Shown piece by piece: positions 22,321 to 33,751 of a stretch of DNA of 64,000 nucleotides. Made by a program: the position numbers and the translations under genes. Origin of the DNA: Marsupella aquatica (lineage: Eukaryota > Marchantiophyta); contig OZ316892.1 in assembly GCA_973895155.1 (NCBI GenBank), positions 16,492,001 through 16,556,000 of the forward strand, read 5' to 3'. Positions within the stretch are counted from its first letter, which is position 1. Every line of letters starts with the position of its first letter. The notes beneath the pieces were generated by a model. That model saw only the letters and a program-made list of their open reading frames with translations. It was not told where the DNA came from and ran no database searches.

Positions 22321-23353
22321 ACCTTCAAGCTCCAAGCGCAAAACTTCCCTACGCGAAGGAACTGCCCCGATCGCAAAGCACACTCCCCACTTCGTGAGAC
22401 CGCGCACAATGTGCCGACCTTCAGGCACGACGAATGTCCCCGTAATGGACAAGCAAGTTTTTCAGAAACAAAAACCTCCGAGTTCCCACGCACATTGAAC
22501 TGAACTTTGCACTCTGTTGGCGTGTTTAAACCCTAAACAAAACCCGCGCACCCTAAACTCGTGTCCAAAGGCACACTCACGCACAAAGCATACCTTAACA
22601 CTTAGTGAACCAAACCCAATGAGCCTTGACCACTTTGCGTTGACATGAGCCGTTGATACACATGTTAGTACCCTAAAGCAAATTGGACACGATACTTTGT
22701 GAGCAAAGATTAAATGAACACAACTGTAACCCCTTAGAACGCAACTGTAAATTAACCTTTACACATGCCACTTAGGGAGGGTGGACAAAGAATGGGGGCC
22801 AGACACTACTTTAGCCCTGAATTGGAAATGATGTCACCCCAATTAATATTCTTGTCAAAGTTGCCCATGAACTCTAAGGAATCCATTGAGCAGCATAAGA
22901 CTTACTATTATAGAGGCAAGTACTACCATGCACGTTTAATTAGGCTAGGATAACTACAATGCTCTTGTCACGAAGACATTTAACTAGTTCTGCAACCCAC
23001 CCACCCCCATTCCTTCTATGTGAACCTAGTGCTCCTGACTCCGCAAGTTGCAAGTCAAGGGTTGTAAATGGAACATTCCGTGATATCTAGAGTGCATGTA
23101 CCCCTTCTTGCACTCTATTTCAGAATGCCATAATGAAGAGTAGCTTATTCAACTTACATATGACTGCCCTACTAGTGTTACAATTGCTACTTTATCAGAA
23201 GTTGTAGGAATGACTTTCACAAATATCCCCCAAAAATCAGTTGATAAAATGTAACAACAATGACTCCCCTAAACTTGGAGTCATGTATTTTTGAAAGTCT
23301 CCCTAAAGTCACAAAGCATAGGGTCTCAAAAGGGGACGTTTTCTTCTAGTGGG

Positions 23354-23697
23354 AAGAGAGTGATCAAGAAGATTTTGGAAGAAAAGAAAAAAGTGACAAG
23401 ATCCTTGAGGATAGAGTTACCAAGTGTCTTCAGGCTGTCCTTTCAAAAGAAGGAGAGTTTTTGGGTAAGGATGTGACTAGGTACTTGAGGGCTTATTGGA
23501 AGCAAGTTGAGGTCTTCAAGATTGACCAGGCAACAGCTGTGTTAGAATTTTCTACCCTTGTTGAGCCAGAACTGAAAAACACAGTTGCAAACCTAGCTGT
23601 AGGTCTTGAGGAGGAGGATGAGTGGACTGGTTTTGTTAAGAGGATGAAACATCGTTTCTTGATGTCTGATAGTGAGAGGATGAGAGAAGCAACTTTC
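23354..23697 (+). pseudogene. retrotransposon gag-like fragment (arm A)
   Basis: The plus-strand frame reads KILEDRVTKCLQAVLSKEGEF, then GKDVTRYLRAYWKQVEVF, STLVEPELKNTVANLAVG and WTGFVKRMKHRFLMSDSERM. The Tyr/Trp-containing helices and WTGFVKRMKHRF end resemble the capsid core of plant retrotransposon Gag proteins. The frame is fused near 23697 to the C-terminal part of the coiled-coil element on the other strand. No protease or polymerase follows. An identical inverted copy is at 29535-29878. Confidence 0.45.
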
Positions 23698-25887
23698 CTT
23701 GATTGCCCCTATTGGAGTTGGACTTGAGGAAGCCAAGCACTTAAATATTGCGGCCTGTTTCTTTAGCCGCTTTGTTTGGTTGTCGGCTCGTCGTTGTAAG
23801 TTCTCCATCTTCCGCGTGCTTTCCTCCAACTCCTCCTGCAATTTGTCCAGGTCCTTGCGCGCCTCCTCCAGCTCCTTTTGGGCTTCCTCCAACTCTCTGT
23901 GGGCTTCCTCCAACTCCTTCTTTAAGGTAGCCCTCTCCTCAGCATCTGTTGTTGTCCTTTTTGGCCTTGTGGCCCTTTTGCCTTGGGCCTGCTGGTTCCC
24001 TCATCCATGGGGTTCACGCGGAATAAAGATGAAATATTTAAATTTAAAAAAAAAGAAAAAAAAGAGAAAAAAAGGTAGCCCTCTCCTCCTGGGTTGCTCT
24101 CAGCTCCTTGTCGAGCTCCGTTACCTCCTTTTGTTCAAGGGCTCCGCGGATATCCTCGAGCTCCCCCTTCAACGCCCTCTCCCTTCTCTGGGTTTCCGCC
24201 ATGGCCCGGTTGTTGGCTGCTATGTGGGCCTCCTCTGCGTCCCTCAGCTCTTGCTTCCACTCTCCCTCTCCTTGATTGCATCGGCCAACTCTCCTTGGGT
24301 CCGAATTAGTTTATCCTTGATAATCTGATTATCAGACTGCGCGGTATCCAATTGCCCCTGCATGATGTTTAGCTCATGCCGCTTAATTTGCAGCTCATCT
24401 TGGGCTTTCTTGGCCGCCTTCAGGTCTTCTACCTTGGCTTCCCTTGCCCTAAGCCGACGGATGACCTCGTCCTTCTTGCCTCTCTCCAAAGCCACTGCTT
24501 CTTCTAATCGGCGCTTCTCCAACATCTCCCTCTGGAAAAAGGGTCCCTGCTCCAACTCCTCCCCAAAGATGTTGAGCGCAAGTTCCCCACACATCTCCCC
24601 GTACTCCATGGCTCTTTCTTTAGCATAGGCGGAGTGAGTAGAAGTCATCGGCATCAACCATCGCGGTGGCCTTTATTCCCAAGCCGCCTTGCGGATTTCT
24701 TCTATTGTGGCTAGAGGGCTGCTTCATTTTTTTGCAAGCCGCCTTATGTGCTCTAGCCATTCTCCCCCTGGTAAATCTTTCTCCGTAGCCAGGGCTACCT
24801 TCTCTTCCTCCCTGAGTCGCTCCTGAAACTCTTGTGCCATCTGGTTTATGCCGTCAAAGCTCAAGGGAGCGATATCTGGTGGGGGAGACTCGAGGCTGCT
24901 ATGCTGGGTGGGGTCCCCTCGAACTACTCTTGGAAGAGTGGGGATGAACCTGCCACAGGTCCTTACTCCTGGAACATGATGGTCCGACCCGTAGCCGGAG
25001 TCATCATGTTCATACCCTTCTACTGCCTCCTCTGCAGCTTGGACTACCGGCTCCCCCGCTGCTCTCCTGGTTTTGCCGTGAACACGGCCTCACAGATCAC
25101 GGGTCCTGGTTCCTCCGGCTCCCATGTTGATCTCTTCTTCTCCCTGTCGCGACCAGGAGCCGGCTGTTTTTCCTCGGCTTCGGGACTTGAGGCTCCTACA
25201 TACATTCGGACTCCCGGCTCGTGTTCCGGCCTCCTTCTCTCCTTGATCCTGGTAAAGGGGTTTTCCGTGGTAAGTTGACTTAGGCCAACTTCGGGTGCAG
25301 TATTCTGTACCGGTCCCGTTGCCGTTGCCGTTGCCGTTCTCCTTTCCTTCTCCAGCAATTTCAGCAGATTCAGCATGCCTGGTTGTTGCATCGGCAAGTC
25401 CTCCTTCCTCGATCTAAACACCTGCTCGATTGTAGGACTGTCGGGCTGGGTCGGTTTCTCTGTTGCCGGCCTCGGTTCCGGAACCTCCTCTGGTGCTCTT
25501 GCCTGCAGGGGATGTACCGGGGCGAATATCTGACTTCGGGCATACTGGCACAACAGCGGCATATGATAGCCAAGCCGGGACACGCTTCCCTTGCCGATCA
25601 CCTGCTGTTCCTCCTTCAAGATTTTCTTCAATTGGGTGAGGAGGTATCCGTTGTAGTCCCGGCTCGGGTCTGGCCTCTCCGCTAGGTAAACCTGTGCCTT
25701 GCAGATCTCTGGCCTTGGCAAGTTGCAATGCATGGTTACCTGCAAGAAATCAATTATCTCTCCTATGTGCGGGTTGGTGCAGGTGTTCCAAAAGAAGCCA
25801 TTAATTCTTCGTTGATGGCCCTGGGAACGATTGGAACTCCTTGTCGGGCAAGGTCTTCCGGGTATCTACTTTGGTCTTATTGCCCGT
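23697..25887 (-). pseudogene. coiled-coil gag-like gene, copy I, 3' half
   Basis: Read on the minus strand from 25887, this continues the gene interrupted at 33752. It has KTKVDTRKTLPDKEFQSFPG, then a Pro/Glu-rich middle (25745-25044), then a long coiled coil (24657-24244 and 23913-23750) with repeats such as ELEEAHRELEEAQKELEEA, then KCLASS. The homologue at 50.2-53.0 kb lacks the middle but has the same two ends. The frame is broken by several indels and by a 133-bp insertion at 23941-24073. It lacks its normal 3' end and stops in the gag-like fragment at about 23697. Confidence 0.6.
23926..24088 (+). mobile_element. small retroposon: transcript 3' end with A-rich tail and 15-bp duplication
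   Basis: The 15-bp string GGTAGCCCTCTCCTC occurs at 23926-23940 and 24074-24088. Between them lie 133 bp ending in a tract of about 28 bases that is nearly all A (24046-24073). An AATAAA signal at 24022-24027 sits about 19 bases before the tail. Removing the insert and one repeat restores the coiled-coil reading frame. This is the structure expected when a polyadenylated RNA end is copied into DNA by LINE machinery. The inner breakpoint of the inverted repeat (23999/24000) lies inside it. Confidence 0.75.
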
Positions 25888-28057
25888 TGTCATGAGGTTT
25901 TCTTCCTAAGGGAGAAATCCTCATGTTTAGCTTGTGCAAAAGAAGAGAAAGAAAAAGATTAAAAACATGCAACCTTTGCATAATTTTGGATGGACAAGTA
26001 AATAAAGGTGATACAAGTGTAATGTAGAACCAATAAGGAGGTAGTTGGTAGGTCCTACATGGTTGGATTCCATGTTTCTTCCTTTTTTTACTAAAGTTAA
26101 GTTTGACCAAAATGGGCTAATAATAGAAAAGTTTTTGCATTTCTTACTATTTTTAGTAACAAAAAATTGGAGCAAATTGGCAAGATTAGTTTGGCCAATG
26201 GGATCATCAACGGGAATTTAAGATCCAAAGGCAAAGAAGATAGAGCCACTCCATATTTTTGCTTACTAGCTTAGTAATGGGTATTTATTTATCCACTAAT
26301 TATGTACAAAGCTTATTCTTAGAACTTTTGGAGAAAATAGGATTACTTAGAGTAATTTAACCACGGTTAAGTACTTAGCTAGGAAGGTGGCCAACTTGGG
26401 TTTGAAGTTCAAAGGAGAGGATCAAAGATGACTTGTTGGCTACCTCCTATTCACTTAGATCTACTCAAGTTAAAATGCTAGTTAAACCGATAAGGTGGCA
26501 GTTTTCGGTTTGCAAGCAAATGAAGGGGAGACAATTGTTAGGTGGCATGTGCAAGAGATAGGGCTCGAGCTTTGGAGTGCAAGACAAGCTTGGGCAGGTG
26601 AAGAGGAGGGTTGTGGCGTGGCACTAATGGCCATCTCTTCTTACTAAAGTTAAAAGAGTTGTTAAACCGGTAAGGTGGTAGTTTCCGGTTTGCAAGCAAA
26701 TGAAGGGGAGACAAGTGTTGGTGTTGGCATGGCTAAGGGTGAAGCTCAAGCTTGAGTATGACAACTCAAGCTAGGAGACAAGGTCAAGCCTTGCCTTGGT
26801 GGTGGGCTACTATTTGTGGAGGTTAACCAGGTGGTTGAGTTCATAGAGGTGGCAAAAGCTAGTTGGACTGCAAGTTAGGCCTTGACAAGTGTTGGGGAGG
26901 CTTGGAGGGTGGTTGGAGCTCGAGTTCAGGTTGGATTGAGATTGGTCAATGGTTTTGATGTTGTCTGGTCCCTATTTGCTCAACATTCACTTGGATTTAG
27001 TGCCCGGTTTATGGTGGAGAGGTGGCGGGCAATTGTTGGACTGCTAGTGAATTACTGCCAAGTGCTTGGTTGGTGTGAAGTGGGCTGGAGGAGGAAGTTG
27101 CAAATTCCGATGGGGAAGCAGGTCAAGGGCTTAAGGGAGAGCTTGGAGGGAAGGTGGAGATCATTCTTCATTCTCACTTTCTCAGAGTTGAGAGCTTGGA
27201 GGTGGGGAAGAGAGATATTGTCATGATTGTGAGTAAAAGAGCCATAGCTCCTCTCTTCTAGGTGTCTAATGTTTGAAGGGCCTAGTTGAGAATTGGGAGG
27301 TAGTTTCTTTGATGGAAGAGGGACCTGGGGAAGTAGATGTGAAGGAATTGGGCTTATGTGTGCTTGGAGGTGTGTTGTCTAACCTTGAGTGTAGCTGCCT
27401 TGGTAATTGACTTGTTCATTCACCTACCGGTGTGGATTTGTCTTGCCTTGGGGGTCTGTGTAGCTTGGAAGGGGCACCTTTATTGCAATCCTTACCCAAT
27501 ATCTAGAACATTGAAAGTAAGGTGGAAATTATTGGCTTCACTCTTGTGCGGAAGCGCTGGCCAATTTTCCACTCAGTTTGGGAGAAGGAAACATTGAAGG
27601 ATGATAAGTAAGGAGTATGGAAGGGGAAGAGCTTTCTCCATGGTTGAGGCTTTGCTTGCTTGAGAGTTGAAGTTCTTGAAGTTGTTATGATGGTGTAGGA
27701 CAAGAGTAGATAGGCTATTTTGAAGCCTTGTTTTTGATAGACTTGTTGGAGGGGTTGAGATGCAATCTTATACATACTACTTGGTGTTACTTGCTAGGAG
27801 GGTCTTGATGGAGACCTACTTTTGACTTAGAAAAACCTATAGTTATTGATTATTGAGGAGAAGTTGTCCTCAATTTTGTAAATGGATGAGTTACTTTGCT
27901 TTGCCTATGGATGAGGTGGATAATTTTGTGATGCTTGGTTGATTAGAAGTCTTGTTGCTTAGAGTTGTCTTGTTGGTAACCGTCTACTATCTCAAGCAGC
28001 CATACACCCAGCGTGTTTCTCAAGACCTTTCTCACCTTTTTGTTTATCCTCAGGACA
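25888..28057 (+). repeat. 5' LTR (2170 bp) of the inserted retrotransposon
   Basis: The left boundary is set by the target duplication and TG start. The right boundary is set by the end of the match to 33233-33751, at AGGACA. The LTR holds an internal duplication of about 80 bp (near 26462-26540 and 26640-26725, both with GTTTGCAAGCAAATGAAGGG). Its last 519 bp differ from the 3' remnant at about eight positions. Confidence 0.8.
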
Positions 28058-29232
28058 AGTTGGCGACCATACTGGGGAAATGTCTTGAGGCTTGAGATAT
28101 GAATTTTGGGTTGCAAACTCTACTAACCACGTACTAATCTTGTGCTAACTTGGTTGTTCTTGTTGGCTACTACCTTGATGATACTAACATTACTAATACT
28201 AACCCTCAAGTGAGTAGCTTGGCCAGCAAAACAGTCAGAGTGCTTTGCACCCATATGCTAGCTTGTGCCTAAGCTTAACTTGACGATGCTAACATTGGTA
28301 TACTAACGTTGGTGCTAACATGGTTGGAGTTATGAAGCTAACCTTGATATTGTGTGATTACTAACTTGTTTGTGTGTTGGCACTAACATAGTTGCTAACT
28401 TGGTTGTTGAGATGATGTTTTGGCACTAACATTTGTGCCAACTCGAATGATGTGTTGACAATTACTTGTTATCGAAAACTTGTTTTGTTAACCAAGTGTG
28501 AAAGGTTGTTTGATTATTGTTGATTGAGAATTATTTGGGACATAATCATTTCGTATTTTTGTGAGGTTTGGTCAGTCCAACAAAAGTGGTAGAGAGGCTA
28601 TAGGGAGAGGACTCAGCCCGTGAGTTGTTAGGTCTTCCATAACCCGTATCACTTAGAGAGACTTGGCTTGTTCACAATGCCAGATGATGATGGCCTTCTT
28701 GGTACTTCTATTAATATGAGGAATGTTCAAGAGCTTTCTGAACTTTTCATGGCTATCCAAATGGCCATGAAAAGGGACACTAGAAGAATCCGAGGTGAAC
28801 TGAGACCGCAATATGTGACTCATTTTGGCTCATGTGACTTAATTGTGACTCAACGTGACTTGACCCATGCTGTGACCCTTGGAGTTGCAAAAGTTGAAAC
28901 CAAAAAATGGAAGTCACTATTGATACTGGGCTTTGTGACTTGCTTGATACCCATTTGTGACTGATTTGTGACTTTATTGTGGAGTCTAGCCTTGTTTCTA
29001 CGTGACTGCAATATGACTTTGACGAGTCACCTGGTAAGTCACACACATGACTTACCCACATTCAACAACGACTAGCGTGTGACCATTTAGTGTCACAGGA
29101 GAGACCAATGGAGACCCTAGCCCGGGTCACACAATAGAACCATTTAGGACTCTATATACTCATGTTTATAACTAATAAGGTTCACATGCAAGTTATAACC
29201 ATGACTAATGAACACAGAGGGACAGTTCATAA
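28058..29232 (+). other. remaining internal region of the LTR retrotransposon
   Basis: The first 500 bp are rich in CTAAC/ACTAAC strings. A frame from ATG 28677 (MPDDDGLLGTSINMRN, then LFMAIQMAMKRDTRRIRGEL) looks like the start of a Gag protein and stops at 28962-28964. From about 28807 to 29050 the string GTGACT, or its complement, recurs roughly fifteen times. The region ends abruptly at 29232, where arm B begins. Confidence 0.55.
28059..28080 (+). other. primer-binding-like site after the 5' LTR
   Basis: Directly after the LTR comes TTGGCGACCATACTGGGGA. It matches about 13 of 18 bases of the TGGCGCCGTTGCCGGGGA type, complementary to the 3' end of plant tRNA-Asp and common in plant Ty3 elements. 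Identification is by resemblance only. Confidence 0.45.
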
Positions 29233-32200
29233 GGAACCAGCAGGCCCAAGGCAAAAGGGCCACAAGGCCAAAAAGGACAACAACAGATGCTGAGGAGAGG
29301 GCTACCTTAAAGAAGGAGTTGGAGGAAGCCCACAGAGAGTTGGAGGAAGCCCAAAAGGAGCTGGAGGAGGCGCGCAAGGACCTGGACAAATTGCAGGAGG
29401 AGTTGGAGGAAAGCACGCGGAAGATGGAGAACTTACAACGACGAGCCGACAACCAAACAAAGCGGCTAAAGAAACAGGCCGCAATATTTAAGTGCTTGGC
29501 TTCCTCAAGTCCAACTCCAATAGGGGCAATCAAGGAAAGTTGCTTCTCTCATCCTCTCACTATCAGACATCAAGAAACGATGTTTCATCCTCTTAACAAA
29601 ACCAGTCCACTCATCCTCCTCCTCAAGACCTACAGCTAGGTTTGCAACTGTGTTTTTCAGTTCTGGCTCAACAAGGGTAGAAAATTCTAACACAGCTGTT
29701 GCCTGGTCAATCTTGAAGACCTCAACTTGCTTCCAATAAGCCCTCAAGTACCTAGTCACATCCTTACCCAAAAACTCTCCTTCTTTTGAAAGGACAGCCT
29801 GAAGACACTTGGTAACTCTATCCTCAAGGATCTTGTCACTTTTTTCTTTTCTTCCAAAATCTTCTTGATCACTCTCTTCCCACTAGAAGAAAACGTCCCC
29901 TTTTGAGACCCTATGCTTTGTGACTTTAGGGAGACTTTCAAAAATACATGACTCCAAGTTTAGGGGAGTCATTGTTGTTACATTTTATCAACTGATTTTT
30001 GGGGGATATTTGTGAAAGTCATTCCTACAACTTCTGATAAAGTAGCAATTGTAACACTAGTAGGGCAGTCATATGTAAGTTGAATAAGCTACTCTTCATT
30101 ATGGCATTCTGAAATAGAGTGCAAGAAGGGGTACATGCACTCTAGATATCACGGAATGTTCCATTTACAACCCTTGACTTGCAACTTGCGGAGTCAGGAG
30201 CACTAGGTTCACATAGAAGGAATGGGGGTGGGTGGGTTGCAGAACTAGTTAAATGTCTTCGTGACAAGAGCATTGTAGTTATCCTAGCCTAATTAAACGT
30301 GCATGGTAGTACTTGCCTCTATAATAGTAAGTCTTATGCTGCTCAATGGATTCCTTAGAGTTCATGGGCAACTTTGACAAGAATATTAATTGGGGTGACA
30401 TCATTTCCAATTCAGGGCTAAAGTAGTGTCTGGCCCCATTCTTTGTCCACCCTCCCTAAGTGGCATGTGTAAAGGTTAATTTACAGTTGCGTTCTAAGGG
30501 GTTACAGTTGTGTTCATTTAATCTTTGCTCACAAGTATCGTGTCCAATTTGCTTTAGGGTACTAACATGTGTATCAACGGCTCATGTCAACGCAAAGTGG
30601 TCAAGGCTCATTGGGTTTGGTTCACTAAGTGTTAAGGTATGCTTTGTGCGTGAGTGTGCCTTTGGACACGAGTTTAGGGTGCGCGGGTTTTGTTTAGGGT
30701 TTAAACACGCCAACAGAGTGCAAAGTTCAGTTCAATGTGCGTGGGAACTCGGAGGTTTTTGTTTCTGAAAAACTTGCTTGTCCATTACGGGGACATTCGT
30801 CGTGCCTGAAGGTCGGCACATTGTGCGCGGTCTCACGAAGTGGGGAGTGTGCTTTGCGATTGGGGCAGTTCCTTCGCGTAGGGAAGTTTTGCGCTTGGAG
30901 CTTGAAGGTCTAGAGCATTCAAGCTGAGAGGGCGACCGGCTTGCGGAGTGGAGAGGTGAGCTGTAGTGGGCGACGAGCTCTAGGACTGGGAGGAGCTGTG
31001 GGCGGGCAGGAGCTGCAATTTGGGAGCTGCTCTGGCCGCCGGTCTGGCCAAGGAGCTACGAGCGGAGAGGAGTTGGAGTGGAGTTGGAGTGGAGTACAGC
31101 TTCTGTCACACACTGCTGAGGATTGCTACGTAGCTTCAGTTTGGGCGGCGGTGCAAGCGGAGGTGCTGAGAGCGGAGGTGCTGAGAGCGGAGGTGAGGAG
31201 CGGAGGTGCTGAGAGCGGAGGTGCAAGTGGAGGTGCTGAGGGCGGAGGTGCGAGCGGATGTGCTAAGAGAGGAGGTGGTAAGAGAGGTGCTATTGGATCA
31301 CTGAGAATGCCGCAACCTCTCTATCTTATTCCTACTATCTGGCGGTTGCAGTTGGAAGGAGGGTCGAGTGGCAAACATTTTGTTAGTTGAGGACTCAGCT
31401 GTGGGTTTGTCATTTTCTGGAGCTCAATCGCCTGTTGCTAAGACTATTGTTGCTACAATTGCGAGTTGCTCAATCATGAGCTACCTAGCTCCATTATGAG
31501 TTGCCTCCCTATTCTCCTTATTGTCCCTGTCTCCCCCTTGCTTGCAGTTACTATCGCCGAGAAGAATGTGTTTGGCCAAGATGCTAGATTGCGACTTGTC
31601 TTCTTGCTTCTAGCTCGTGTATATGCTGGCATCCGTGGGGGTTCCTTGAGTTTGAGTCTGCAGAGGAAGAGTCTGTCATAGTCTAATTAAATGTGGGCCA
31701 TATTACTCTGGTCAATGATTGAGTTCCCTAGAAATAGAAGCTCTCTGATTATAGAGGTGCGATTTGGTCAGAATTTTTTCCCCTCTCATTGTTTCCACTG
31801 ATCCCAACTCACTTTCATCACCTCAATTCTGAACAATGAGTGTAGTCTCAGGCTCCATACTGCCTATACTGAATGGTCTAGCTGCGATGTCCACCTCGGC
31901 TGAAGTGAGCTCTGACTTGGAGCCTTAACATTTGTGTTCTGTGGGGCTAAGTAGAGTTGGTTCCATCCAGAAGCTGCTCTACTGAAGTGATCGAGCTCCG
32001 GCTTGGAGGTGGATCTTCACTTTTTTGTGGATCTGAGTGACTTCTGTCTAGCTGGGCTAGGTTTCATATGTTCAGTACTACACATATGTACCTTGCTTAG
32101 TTCCTGACATTGTAGTTGGTGATGTGATGCAGCGTCCTACCAATTTTGTTTTGCCTTCAAAGCCTGTGCATGCACCATACCAGCAGGGGGGGCTGACCTC

Positions 32201-33234
32201 TGATCAAGGTTGGCGAGGTGGTAGTAGTGGTAGATCCCAGGCTGGTGCCCAATACTATGGCAGGGGGCAAGCTCCCGGTTATGCCCGTGGTAGAGGCAGA
32301 GCAGGTCCAAACCCACAGTCTTGTGGGTATGGACGTCCACCTCAACCATGGGGATGTGAGTGTATATCTATATGCCAGTACTTTGTGAAGGCATGGCACT
32401 CCTGAATTTCAGACTGCATATCAATTTTTGACATTGTTTGGGATGTATTGGATTCAAACAACATGAAATTCTGTCCACCTACCATTGCATGCAGATTCTG
32501 CCCAACCTGATTGGGCAAATGTTGGTAATGATCAGTTCCAATGTCCACAAGGACAAACATGGGTTGAACCAGGTTGGGAGGATGGTGGTGGGTCGTGGAA
32601 TGAACAAGGTTGGGAAGGTGGTGAAGGTAATTGGCAGGGATATCAAAATACAGTACCTACAAACGCTGGAAGAGGGGCAGGTAATGTCTGATCTTGTCAG
32701 CAATGGAAGAACTCATTATATCTGGAGTCCATTCATGTGGGGGGGATTCTACACATGTATAATGAATGAAAATGTATGTGTGCAGGTTGGACAGTGGAAC
32801 CATCAACTCAAATATTCACTAATGCCCCTATGCAGATGCAACACGGAAGGGGGCCAGGTATGTCGGTGAATGTTCAGTTGTTTTCCTACAGTTTGTACTT
32901 AGTTTTCAGTATATATGTTTGCACACACATACCTAGAAAGTGACATCATCCGGCCCCTGTACTAGACTGGACAGGTGGTCCAGGGTCGCAACAATTCCAG
33001 AGTGCAGTCCCTGCACAGGCATCTACAGGCAGAGCTACAAGTATGTATGTTTGAAGAATTTTTCTTGAAGTGAAGCATTGAATGTTGCCGTCATCCATTC
33101 TGCTGTATGTAGTTCTCAAGCATGAATGGCATTGTATTTTCCCAGGTGGCTTCAGAACCCCAGGTAGGGTGAATGAAGGGGTGGCCAATACAACGCCCAG
33201 TACTACCGAGAGTAGTGCACAAGGGGAGGTGACA
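29233..33234 (-). repeat. right arm (B) of the 4.0-kb inverted repeat
   Basis: This is the reverse complement of 19996-23999. It carries, in order, the coiled-coil end (29233-29535), the gag-like fragment, the GC-rich minisatellite (31148-31267) and copies of the En/Spm-like gene exons at about 32124-32355, 32495-32680, 32786-32857, 32975-33040 and 33146-33233. The last exon is cut and joined directly to LTR sequence. These partial copies have no downstream exons and are not expected to be functional. The arm replaced most of the retrotransposon's interior and 3' LTR. Confidence 0.92.
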
Positions 33235-33751
33235 CTCTTGTGCGGAAGCGCTGGCCAATTTTCCACTCAGTTTGGGAGAAGGAAATATTGAAGGATGATA
33301 AATAAGGAGTATGGAAGGGGAAGAGCTTTCTCCATGGTTGAGGCTTTGCTTGCTTGAGAGTTGAAGTTCTTGAAGTTGTTATGATGGTGTAGGACAAGAG
33401 TAGATAGGCTATTTTGAAGCCTTGTTTTTGATAGACTTGTTGGAGGGGTTGAGATGCAATCTTATACATACTACTTGGTGTTACTTGCTAGGAGGGTCTT
33501 GATGGAGACCTACTTTTGACTTAGAAAAACCTATAGTTATTGATTATTGAGGAGAAGTTGTCCTCAATTTTGTAAATGGATGAGTTACTTTGCTTTGCCT
33601 ATGGATGAGGTGGATAATTTTATGATGCTTGGTTGATTAGAAGTCTTGTTGCTTAGAGTTGTCTTGTTGGTAACTGTCTACTATCTCAAGCAGCCATACA
33701 CCCAGCGTGTTTCTCAAGACCTTTCCCACCTTTTTGCTTATCTTTAGGACA
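33233..33751 (+). repeat. 3' LTR remnant (last 519 bp)
   Basis: The segment matches 27539-28057 base for base in length, with about eight substitutions, and ends AGGACA followed by the CCGT target duplication. Its upstream 1.65 kb is missing. Confidence 0.85.

Larger units (their letters stand above)
19996..23999 (+). repeat. left arm (A) of a 4.0-kb inverted repeat
   Basis: This segment is the reverse complement of 29233-33234. Coordinates of matching bases sum to 53230-53232 throughout. I noted about eight single-base differences and one single-base indel, so identity is close to 99.8%. The arm contains the first four exons and part of the fifth of the En/Spm-like gene, a G/C-rich 15-bp minisatellite, a gag-like fragment and the end of the coiled-coil element. 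Because the sequence runs on coherently at both ends (exon 5 to the left, coiled coil to the right), this arm is the original. Confidence 0.92.
25888..33751. mobile_element. rearranged LTR retrotransposon inserted in copy I of the coiled-coil element
   Basis: The insertion starts TGTCATGAGG and ends TTTAGGACA, flanked by CCGT on both sides (25884-25887 and 33752-33755), a 4-bp target duplication. Taking it out rejoins the coiled-coil gene exactly as in the copy at 50.2-53.0 kb. It consists of a 2170-bp 5' LTR, a primer-binding-like site, about 1.2 kb of internal DNA, then the inverted arm B, then the last 519 bp of the 3' LTR. Reverse transcriptase and the rest of the internal region are absent, so the superfamily cannot be told. 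Confidence 0.8.

Noticed and set aside
22805-22827. CACTACTTTAGCCC string as a CACTA transposon end for the En/Spm-like gene
   Set aside because: It points away from the gene and no partner terminus or 3-bp duplication was found. Its mirror at 30.4 kb is only the inverted-repeat copy.
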